This document shows positions 8,361 through 15,270 of a DNA stretch of 20,323 nt, in pieces. Positions within the stretch are counted from its first letter, which is position 1; every line of letters begins with the position of its first letter. The notes under the pieces were generated by a model. The model had not been told where the DNA came from. It did not search any database and worked only from the letters and a program-made list of their open reading frames with translations. Location: assembly GCA_028706695.1 (NCBI GenBank), contig JAQTVU010000009.1:1-20323 (forward strand), written 5' to 3'. The position numbers were made by a program, and so were the translations under genes. The stretch is from Mycobacterium sp. (GTDB lineage Bacteria > Actinomycetota > Actinomycetes > Mycobacteriales > Mycobacteriaceae).

Positions 8361-8388
8361 TCGCCGGCCGCCCCGCGGCGGCCGGCGA
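8361..8388. repeat. Perfect 12-bp stem, 4-nt loop hairpin
   Basis: TCGCCGGCCGCC (8361-8372), loop CCGC, GGCGGCCGGCGA (8377-8388). The stem is perfect and all but its two outermost-region A/T pairs are G/C. No U-tract follows on either strand, so a canonical intrinsic terminator is not indicated. It could be a leader structure, a protein-binding palindrome, or part of an origin. It lies about 270 nt upstream of the orphan gene start. Confidence 0.6.
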
Positions 8389-8647
8389 TGTCGGTGGGAT
8401 GGTGTATAGCGCCGCTTTCGTGAACACACACGTTTCCGCAGGTGCCGTTTGTGTCCAAGTGTGTCTTGCAGGAGTTGCACTGCGTGCACCGCACCCGTGT
8501 ATAGCAGTGCTTAGCCCGATTTCGCGGGCCCTGCCTCTCCCCCGCCTCGCCGCTTCAGCGAGTCGCGAACGCCACGCCCCCACCCGGCATCGGCCACATA
8601 GTTGCCCTGACACGCCCCTAATACGGCCCCAGCCGTGTCGACGGCAT

Positions 8648-8653
8648 TATTTT
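8648..8653 (+). promoter_or_regulatory. Possible -10 element for leaderless transcription of the orphan gene
   Basis: TATTTT (8648-8653) fits the mycobacterial -10 consensus TANNNT. It ends 6 nt before the ATG at 8660, so the A of the ATG would be at about the transcription start. No Shine-Dalgarno sequence precedes this ATG (the upstream bases read GACCGC). Leaderless mRNAs are common in mycobacteria. No clear -35 is seen. Confidence 0.35.
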
Positions 8654-8659
8654 GACCGC

Positions 8660-9406
8660 ATGAAGGCCTACATCTACGCCAGCCCGGCCGGCGCTGAAGC
8701 ACACGTACTTGCCCAGTGCTTCAGCGATTTCGCGGAGTTGTACCGCCACGGCTTCCTCAATGACCACTCGATCGTCTGGGCGAACGCCGAAGCCCCGGAC
8801 GCCAGCTTCTGGGCGCTCACCGACCGCTCCCAGTACGTGTACGTGCACCGCGCCCCGATTCCGGGCTACGTCCGGCTAACTGCTGGACGTCTGCGCTGGG
8901 GCCGCACTTTCGACGGGACGCTGAAAAATTTCGAGGTCGACCTGAACACCGCCGACATTGCCGGCGAGCCCGACAAGCACATCACAATGATCGTCAAGCA
9001 CCGCGTGCCCGGCCGCGTGGTAAAGGTCATCGAAGACTCGACATTGAATCACCACGCCCTGGAGAACACCGGGATCTATACGCGAGCGAACCAGTCCGTT
9101 GTCGACCTCGGCGCCTACAAACCACCCACCGATCCCGTTGTGCCGGGGGAATTTGCGGTCAATCACGCCCGCTATCACGGCGTCAATCACATGATGTCGA
9201 GCCTGGACGCCGACAACGCCAAACTGGTCCGCGATCACCTGGGACTGTTCGCATTCGACATCACCGCCGACCAGATCAGCGCGATCAATGAGCACCTTGA
9301 GGTCGTTGAGAAGTTCGCTGACGGATTCGCCGCGGCACTCTATGACCGGTTAGCCAGCGCCCACACTTCCTCACCCACCGACCGCCCTGTCGACCAGATG
9401 AGCTAA
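8660..9406 (+). CDS. Orphan soluble protein of unknown function
   Basis: 248 aa, starting MKAYIYASPAGAEAH and ending in a Ser/Thr/Pro-rich tail. I do not recognise a family. The composition is that of a normal globular protein: no membrane span, no signal peptide, one cysteine (C20). There is a histidine cluster (HH at 131-132; H169, H173, H177 in NHARYHGVNH) and a helical, acidic C-terminal third (about 200-235). The frame is open upstream to 7898, but residues encoded before ATG 8660 are Arg/Pro/Ala-rich and look non-coding, so I place the start at 8660. It is the only plus-strand gene between the ESX and T4SS blocks, faces eccC tail to tail, and shares the terminator there. The independent transcription suggests a separately regulated function such as regulation, entry exclusion or cargo; this is speculation. 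Confidence 0.75.
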   Translation: MKAYIYASPAGAEAHVLAQCFSDFAELYRHGFLNDHSIVWANAEAPDASFWALTDRSQYVYVHRAPIPGYVRLTAGRLRWGRTFDGTLKNFEVDLNTADIAGEPDKHITMIVKHRVPGRVVKVIEDSTLNHHALENTGIYTRANQSVVDLGAYKPPTDPVVPGEFAVNHARYHGVNHMMSSLDADNAKLVRDHLGLFAFDITADQISAINEHLEVVEKFADGFAAALYDRLASAHTSSPTDRPVDQMS

Positions 9407-9439
9407 AGCGGGCACCGGGTTCCTCCGGTGCCCGCTTTA
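9404..9439. terminator. Bidirectional hairpin terminator between convergent genes
   Basis: TAAAGCGGGCACCGG (9404-9418), loop GTTCCT, CCGGTGCCCGCTTTA (9425-9439): a perfect 15-bp stem. The TAA stop codon of the orphan gene forms the base of the stem. AT-rich stem ends give an A-side and a T-side in both directions. Because eccC ends at 9484 on the other strand, the hairpin can serve both transcripts. T-runs are short, as is usual in mycobacteria. Confidence 0.82.
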
Positions 9440-9483
9440 CTGACCGCGGCCCTGTCTGGTGCTGTGCAGGCAAGGTGCTTTTG

Positions 9484-12400
9484 TCAGGCGTTGTCATCCC
9501 ACGGGCGGGCGTGGGCCGTCTGAATCACTTCGGGCACCATCGTTTCCGGATTGACCAGCGCGGCCTGGCCGGGACGGCGCGGCGCGAATTTGATCCCCGA
9601 CCCCGGCCACAGAACGCCTTCTGCCACGGGTCCGCCGAACAGCAGGTGTGGAGTGCTCGCGCCCGCGAGCGCCTTGTAGAACCGCATGTTCATCCGGGTG
9701 GCGCCGAAGCCTTGTGCGGGTCCGGTCGCGAAGACGTGCAGTCCCAGATCGTTTCGGCCCTCAATGAGCTCAGAGAGGGGATCGATGGGGTTGACCGCTC
9801 CGTAGCCGGGGGTGACGAACGACTGGACGCCGTCGATTAGGACGAAGATCTCCGCCCCGCTGTACCAAGATCGATCCCGGATCATGGCGGGCGTCAACTG
9901 TTGGTTCATGGTGGGATTGCGGCGTTCGATCTCGAGTTTGACTGCGGCCACCGCGGCGGCGACTGTCGTTTTCTCGCCGGCGTAGGACATCAGGTATCCG
10001 CGCTTGCGGAGTTCTTCCTGCTCGGCGAGTAAGGCGTATTTGCTTTCCACGATCACGATCTGGGCCTGTTCCGGTGTGAACTGCTGGACGATCGAATTGA
10101 TCAGACCACGCAGCAACGAGGTGCGGCCGGTCTTGGGGTCACCGAGGGCCAACACGTGCGGGGATGAGACGCCGTCGAGGGTGACGATCCGCAAGTCTGC
10201 GGTGCTGACACCAATCGGCAGGGGCTTTTCGTGTGGACGGCGTGCCGCCCACCAGGTGGCGAAATCTTGCGGCGTCGGAGCGTGTCCGAGTGCGCGCTCG
10301 CACAGCTGGTGCCGGTAGCGGTCATAGACGTCCCACACCGTGTTGTAGTCGATGACCGGTGGCGCCGGCTCGACGCGCGGCGCGCGCAGCGGCTCGCCGG
10401 TGGGCGAGGTGTGTAGTTGCTGCATCGCGGTCACGAAGCGTGCGATGGCCGCGCTGTGGTCGGCATGCGGGTCGTAGACCGGGTTGCCTTTTTCTTCTCC
10501 GATTGGCTCGATGGTGTCGAAGATCGGCATCGCGATGCGGGCGGCCAGGCCGCGTTCCAGGTCGACACAGCGGCCTGGCTGGTTGCCGGGGATGGCGCGC
10601 AGCAACGCTTTTCGCCCTTGATCGAGCCCTGTTACTTGGGTTGGGTCTTCCACTGCGAGCTGCACCGTGGTGCCGAAGAACTCAGCCATTTTGAGCGGGA
10701 TCCTGGCTTGTGATTCAGCGGAGATCACGAGGTGCACACCAAGGCGGCCGCCATCTTGGAGCAGCCGAAGGAACGTTTCTTTGACGGTGGGGTCCTCGTC
10801 GACGTAGCTGGGAAATCCGTCGATGACGAGGAAGAAGTGGCCGTAGGGGTCGTCGGGCACTGGGTTGTCGGCGCGGGAGGCGAAGTACTGGTCGAGTGTG
10901 GTGATGCCCTTGCGTGTTCCGAATTCGCGTTCGCGGATGTCGATGAGCCGGAAGGTCTCGCCGATGAGGCGGGCGACTTTGTCGACGTCGGTCTTGCGTG
11001 CGTAGCCGCCGACGTTGGGCATAGCTTCCATTTCGCCGAGTTTTGCACCGGCGTAGTCGACGAGGTAGAAGGAGCAGAACGCGGGCGGGTAGGCGCGGGC
11101 GGCCGCGCCGATGATCGCTTCGATCGCCGTGGTGCGGCCGGAGTGGCCGCGGCCGACGACGCGGACGTGGGCCTTGGCTCCTTCGGGGGCGATGGTGTAG
11201 GGCAGTCGGCAATGCTGGCGGGGCGCGTCGGTGTCGCCGAGGCGGAAGCTCAGACGCGAGGACTTGGCTGGAGCGATGTCGATGTCGGCGTACGTGATTG
11301 GGGCGCGCAGCGACGGTTTCCACAGCTCGAGCGCTTTGATGTCGTCGAACTGCGACAGGTGCGCCAGCAGCGCGTCGCGCATGGTGATCTGGTCGGGGCG
11401 GTGGGTGACGACCACTTCGTTAGTGGCCGAGGCGGGGCTGTCGTCGTCGGTGAATGTGTTCGCCAGGGCGAAGCGGTGCAGTTTGAGTGCAGAGGTTTGT
11501 TCGGTGGAGGCGTTGCGGGTGGCGGCTGTTGAGCGGGAGGGCAGGTAGGGCTCTTCGATGTTGAAACTGATGAAGCCGGTGAGTCGTTCGCCGGTGTCGC
11601 GGCGAAGGATCGCTGCGCCTTTGCCCGGCGGGAGGTCTTTGGCGGCTTCGGTGTCTTTGAGCACCGCGCGGGAGCGTTGTCCGGTTTGTGCGCGGAGCGA
11701 GATTCCGAAGGTCAGGTGTTCCATCAGGTCTTGCAGCTGCGATTGGTCGATGAACTGCGAGCACGGGATGATGTGCATCCCCAGCCCTCGGCCGACGGCG
11801 CCGGTGCGGGTCAGTAGCTTCAGGTAACCCCTTTCCCGGTGCAGCTCCATGAATTCACGGAACTCGTCGACGATGATGAACAGCTCTGGCAGCGCGGGGT
11901 ACTTGTCGGGGTTGGCGGCGCGCATCTTGCGGTAGGCGACGATGTCTTTGGCTTTGTGGTCTCGGAGAAAGGTTTCCCGGCGGTAGATTTCACCTTCGAT
12001 GACTTCGTAGGCGCGTTCGACGAGTTCGATTTCTTCGTCGAGGTTGGTGATGGAGGCGACGACGTGGGGCAGCTTCTCGTAGCCGAAGAAGGTGGAGCCG
12101 CCTTTGAAGTCCATCAAGATGAAGTTGACTTTGTCCGGCCCGAAGTTGACGCAGATGGACAGCACAATTCCGTTGAGTAGGAAGCTTTTGCCGGTTCCGG
12201 TGATGCCCTGGATGGCTCCGTGTAGACCGGTGCCGCCTACGGAGGCCTCGCCGAAGTCGAGGGTGACCACCTCGCGGGTGGGTTCGTAGTTGTCGGTGGA
12301 GCGAAACCCGATGGGCACCTCGAAGTGTGAGTCGCTTGCGTTGTGCCGCCACCGTGTTCGGGGGTCATAGGAGTCTAGCTCTGCGGGGACGCCTAAGACT

Positions 12401-13686
12401 TCCAGGAAGTTCTTCGGGGCTTCGGTGATGGTTTCGGTCTCAAGGGCGCCGTCCCAGTTCGGGGGCCGGAAGCGGCTCATCTTCTGGGCGATCAGGCGGG
12501 CCTGCATCACGCTGACCGCATCGGCGTGGGCGAAGTTCTTCTTGGTCGGGGTCGACAGTTGACGCGTCGCGGTGATTCGCAGTCGGCCGGCGGTTTCGGT
12601 GAGCGATTCACCGCTGGCGCGCAGCACGATGAAGGTGGTGTCGGTGGGTGAAAATCCGTCGGGCAACGCGACTTCGGAATCTGGAGTGTCGACGAATACC
12701 ACGGTGTGAGTCGAGCCGCCCCACACGTAGTCTTCGGCGAATTCTGACACCGACCGCCAGACCAGGCGTGCGGTGCCGGAGCGGTCGGCGCGGGCACGGC
12801 TTTGTAGGTGCGGCAGCCACTTGAGCCAGTCCCATTCCGCGGCGTTGGGCCGGTCGCAGATGAGTCCGATGGCCAGTTCCTTGGGTGAGGAGTTGTAGGC
12901 CAGGGAGATGATCACTGCGCGGGCCAGCGCGAGCACGGCCGCGGGGTCGCCGCGAAATGCGTAGGCGGGCAGCTCTTTGAAGCTGAAGCCCAGTGGGCTG
13001 TTGGTGACGAATTTCTGGGTGCGCAGGAAGCGTCGGTAGGCGGCGGCGGTGAAGGGCTCGAGTTGTTCGTCGACGGCCTGGCGGTTTTCGTCGACCCCCT
13101 TGACGGTGGGGAACACTCGGGTGATGCCGACGCCGATGCGGGCGGTCAGCCAGGGACGTAAGGACTCGGGTTCCTCGGCGTTGGGGGTCAGTGGGGGCCC
13201 GGAGTCGGGGCGCACCGTCCACATGGATGGTGTTGCGCCGCGCCCGCCCGGGCCGGCGCGTAGCCCGACGCGGGACAGGACGGTGTCAGGGTGTGGGTAC
13301 ATCATGGATTGCAGTGCGTGGATTTGGCGGCCGTGCTGGTGGGCCAGCTTGCGGCGCTCGCGCAGCTGTAGGAGATAGGTCTTGCGGGTGTTGCCCAGAT
13401 CGCCCATGGATCCGCCGCCGGCGCCGCCGACGCCCATGTAGGCCAGTGAGCCCATCAGCATCCCGAACGGGGCCATCAGCATCATCGGCGAGATCATGCG
13501 CATGCCCGCGGCGACCATCATGATGACGAAGCCGATCATCATCACGCCCATGAACATGGGGATCAGGCGCATGAACCAGGGACCTGGGCTGGGGTCTTCG
13601 AGGAGTTCCGGTTCGGGGACGACGACGTTCTGGTTGTCGATCGGCGGGAAGGTCATTGGTGGTGCGTTGAAGGCTTCGGTGGCCAT
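9484..13686 (-). CDS. eccC: EccC, FtsK/SpoIIIE-type motor ATPase of the ESX (type VII) secretion system
   Basis: 1400 aa in a single chain (unlike ESX-1, where EccCa and EccCb are separate). After a short tail come two membrane spans at about 38-60 and 66-86, then a DUF-like region. Three FtsK/SpoIIIE ATPase domains follow. Domain 1 has intact Walker A GITGTGKS (494-501) and Walker B FIIVDEF (603-609) with D607 and E608. Domain 2 has GRGHSGRTT (845-853) and VIDGF (954-958). Domain 3 has GDPKTGRTS (1182-1190) and LIDGV (1283-1287). In domains 2 and 3 the Walker A lysine is Arg and no catalytic Glu follows the Walker B Asp. EccC is the inner-membrane motor and substrate-recognition subunit; its C-terminal domain binds the YxxxD/E secretion signals of Esx and PE proteins. 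AGAGGGA lies about 12 nt before ATG 13686. The gene is 66 nt downstream of eccB and last in this operon. Confidence 0.96.
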   Translation of the reverse strand: MATEAFNAPPMTFPPIDNQNVVVPEPELLEDPSPGPWFMRLIPMFMGVMMIGFVIMMVAAGMRMISPMMLMAPFGMLMGSLAYMGVGGAGGGSMGDLGNTRKTYLLQLRERRKLAHQHGRQIHALQSMMYPHPDTVLSRVGLRAGPGGRGATPSMWTVRPDSGPPLTPNAEEPESLRPWLTARIGVGITRVFPTVKGVDENRQAVDEQLEPFTAAAYRRFLRTQKFVTNSPLGFSFKELPAYAFRGDPAAVLALARAVIISLAYNSSPKELAIGLICDRPNAAEWDWLKWLPHLQSRARADRSGTARLVWRSVSEFAEDYVWGGSTHTVVFVDTPDSEVALPDGFSPTDTTFIVLRASGESLTETAGRLRITATRQLSTPTKKNFAHADAVSVMQARLIAQKMSRFRPPNWDGALETETITEAPKNFLEVLGVPAELDSYDPRTRWRHNASDSHFEVPIGFRSTDNYEPTREVVTLDFGEASVGGTGLHGAIQGITGTGKSFLLNGIVLSICVNFGPDKVNFILMDFKGGSTFFGYEKLPHVVASITNLDEEIELVERAYEVIEGEIYRRETFLRDHKAKDIVAYRKMRAANPDKYPALPELFIIVDEFREFMELHRERGYLKLLTRTGAVGRGLGMHIIPCSQFIDQSQLQDLMEHLTFGISLRAQTGQRSRAVLKDTEAAKDLPPGKGAAILRRDTGERLTGFISFNIEEPYLPSRSTAATRNASTEQTSALKLHRFALANTFTDDDSPASATNEVVVTHRPDQITMRDALLAHLSQFDDIKALELWKPSLRAPITYADIDIAPAKSSRLSFRLGDTDAPRQHCRLPYTIAPEGAKAHVRVVGRGHSGRTTAIEAIIGAAARAYPPAFCSFYLVDYAGAKLGEMEAMPNVGGYARKTDVDKVARLIGETFRLIDIREREFGTRKGITTLDQYFASRADNPVPDDPYGHFFLVIDGFPSYVDEDPTVKETFLRLLQDGGRLGVHLVISAESQARIPLKMAEFFGTTVQLAVEDPTQVTGLDQGRKALLRAIPGNQPGRCVDLERGLAARIAMPIFDTIEPIGEEKGNPVYDPHADHSAAIARFVTAMQQLHTSPTGEPLRAPRVEPAPPVIDYNTVWDVYDRYRHQLCERALGHAPTPQDFATWWAARRPHEKPLPIGVSTADLRIVTLDGVSSPHVLALGDPKTGRTSLLRGLINSIVQQFTPEQAQIVIVESKYALLAEQEELRKRGYLMSYAGEKTTVAAAVAAVKLEIERRNPTMNQQLTPAMIRDRSWYSGAEIFVLIDGVQSFVTPGYGAVNPIDPLSELIEGRNDLGLHVFATGPAQGFGATRMNMRFYKALAGASTPHLLFGGPVAEGVLWPGSGIKFAPRRPGQAALVNPETMVPEVIQTAHARPWDDNA

Positions 13687-13752
13687 CGGAATCGTTGTCC
13701 CTCTGTGTTTTCGGTCGCGGTCGGTGGTCGGTGCCGGCAGGGCTGGGGGTGG

Positions 13753-15270
13753 TTAGCCTGGCGGTGCGGCGTTGCGATCGGGATTGGGCGCCATGTCTTT
13801 TTGGTGCAGATCGTCAGGAAGGAACTCGTGCTCGGTGAGCGCGGCCTGGCGCGACAGCGTCGAGCCGGGTGCGTAGAGTTTGGCGACCGACCACGGGATC
13901 GGCAGCGGGTCGCGGCTGCCCAGCCCGAGCGCTTTGACGACATCGTCGTACTTTCCCTGGTTGTCGGGGCCGATGAAGTAGCGCACGCCGGTGTCGTCGA
14001 TGTAGATGAGTTGTTCTGCGGCATGGGAATCCGGTGCGGGGCCGGTGACTCGGACGAACCAGCCGCGCCCCGGAGTGGTGAATGAGGCGTCAGCGGTGGC
14101 GGTGGGTGGCGTGGACTTCAAAAACGTCACCACGTTGTCGACGTTGTTGGGCGCGATGGGCAGCCCTTCTCCGGTGAAGATGGTTTCGGTGGCTCGTTGA
14201 TCGCGCGCGCCTTTCGTCCACGACCAGCACAGCACGTTGGGTTGGCGGAATACTGGTTGCTGGTCGGGGTAGTTAGCCACGTTGATGTCGTTGGCTAGCG
14301 GCTGGTTGGCCAGCTCTGAAGGGTCGATTGTGGTGACCTGTTTGCTGCCGGTGTTGATCAGCAGTTGTGCAACGAACTCGGGAATTGGTTGGACGCCGGC
14401 AGGTAGCGCGACCCGGTATTGGCGGTCTCCCGCTGCGTTGCTCGTCAGGATCACATCGCCGTTACGGACCGACGGCAGGCCGGGGTTGACCTGGTTGCGG
14501 TCTGGGATGTATGGGGTGGTCAAGGCGGGTGCGGCGGGGATGGCGTTGAACAAACCCAGCGAGATGGGAATCGCGTGGGTGGTCTGCGCTGGCGCGACAC
14601 CGAGCGCTGAGCGGGTGGCCAGATCGTTCGGGCCGATCAGGGTGCGCTGCCCTTTATAGATCATCCAGAGCTCGTTGGGGGCGGAGTCGAGTTTGACGAG
14701 AATGGCGTCGTTTCTACGGAGCGGCGCGACGGCGTCGGTGCGTGCGCCGGTGCCGGCGATCAGCGTCGTCGACAGCGCGTCGGTCTTGGTTAGGGACAGA
14801 TCCGAAGTGCCGGTGTGCTTGTCGCACACGGTCCACTCAGCAGTGTCGTCAGTGCGCTGGGCGAGGTTGTCAGGCGCGGACGGGATGCCCATAAGCTGGC
14901 CGCGGGGCTGCCCGGCCAAGGTGTCGTCCTTGACGACCTTGGGGATGTCGGCCTTATTGACGATCAGTCGTGCCGAGGCGAGATTGGTGACCGGGTGCAG
15001 CTTTTGGTCGAACATCACGTATTTGCCGCCGGACTTGGTGAGCACGATACTCGCGCCGTTGCGGTCGGCGCGAGGGGCGAACACCGACAGCAGAGCGCCG
15101 ACAGCCACGATCATGGCGGCCAGGAAGATGCCGACCGAGAACGCGATGGTCTGCGGCGAGAACGGGCTGGTGGTCAGGCTGGTGTCGCGGCGGGTGACGC
15201 CTTGTTCGATGCGCCGAACCCCGAGGCGATAGCCCGAGAGTTGAACCTTGGTGGTCAGTTGCCGTGCCAT
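13753..15270 (-). CDS. eccB: EccB, ESX secretion inner-membrane/periplasmic core protein
   Basis: 505 aa. The cytosolic N-terminus holds the family pattern (LSGYRLGVRRIEQGVTRRD, 11-29). One membrane span lies at about 41-64, followed by a large periplasmic domain with two cysteines (C149, C348) in the positions expected for the EccB disulfide. The length matches the family (about 480-510 aa). EccB anchors the ESX membrane complex together with EccC, EccD and EccE, and its periplasmic part caps the assembly. The ATG at 15270 shares one nucleotide with the eccA stop (TGATG), indicating translational coupling. No truncation or odd residue was noted. Confidence 0.95.
   Translation of the reverse strand: MARQLTTKVQLSGYRLGVRRIEQGVTRRDTSLTTSPFSPQTIAFSVGIFLAAMIVAVGALLSVFAPRADRNGASIVLTKSGGKYVMFDQKLHPVTNLASARLIVNKADIPKVVKDDTLAGQPRGQLMGIPSAPDNLAQRTDDTAEWTVCDKHTGTSDLSLTKTDALSTTLIAGTGARTDAVAPLRRNDAILVKLDSAPNELWMIYKGQRTLIGPNDLATRSALGVAPAQTTHAIPISLGLFNAIPAAPALTTPYIPDRNQVNPGLPSVRNGDVILTSNAAGDRQYRVALPAGVQPIPEFVAQLLINTGSKQVTTIDPSELANQPLANDINVANYPDQQPVFRQPNVLCWSWTKGARDQRATETIFTGEGLPIAPNNVDNVVTFLKSTPPTATADASFTTPGRGWFVRVTGPAPDSHAAEQLIYIDDTGVRYFIGPDNQGKYDDVVKALGLGSRDPLPIPWSVAKLYAPGSTLSRQAALTEHEFLPDDLHQKDMAPNPDRNAAPPG

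Larger units (their letters stand above)
7721..8659. other. ~940-bp GC-rich intergenic region with strong inverted repeats
   Basis: The region lies between the divergent virB2-like gene and the plus-strand orphan gene. It is open in several frames on both strands, but the translations are Arg/Pro/Gly/Ala-rich low-complexity with no recognisable domain, as expected from very GC-rich non-coding DNA. It contains a perfect 12-bp-stem hairpin (8361-8388) and a 10-bp inverted repeat (8115-8124 with 8148-8157). There is also a 9-bp direct repeat GTGTATAGC (8402-8410 and 8497-8505) within a locally less GC-rich patch at 8400-8510. Promoters for both flanking genes must lie here. The structure would also suit a transfer or replication origin, but I see no nic-site consensus or iteron array that proves it. 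Confidence 0.5.

Noticed and set aside
8009..8494. Minus-strand frame beginning with a cysteine-rich segment (CTQCNSC and more)
   Set aside because: Cysteines occur only at its start, the rest is low-complexity Arg/Pro/Ala, no ribosome site is evident, and it lies in the GC-rich region where chance frames are common.
7898..8659. N-terminal extension of the orphan plus-strand gene (frame open for a further 254 codons)
   Set aside because: The translation is Arg/Pro/Ala/Gly-rich with no domain or hydrophobic-core pattern, many unrelated frames are open in the same GC-rich DNA, and the composition becomes protein-like exactly at ATG 8660.
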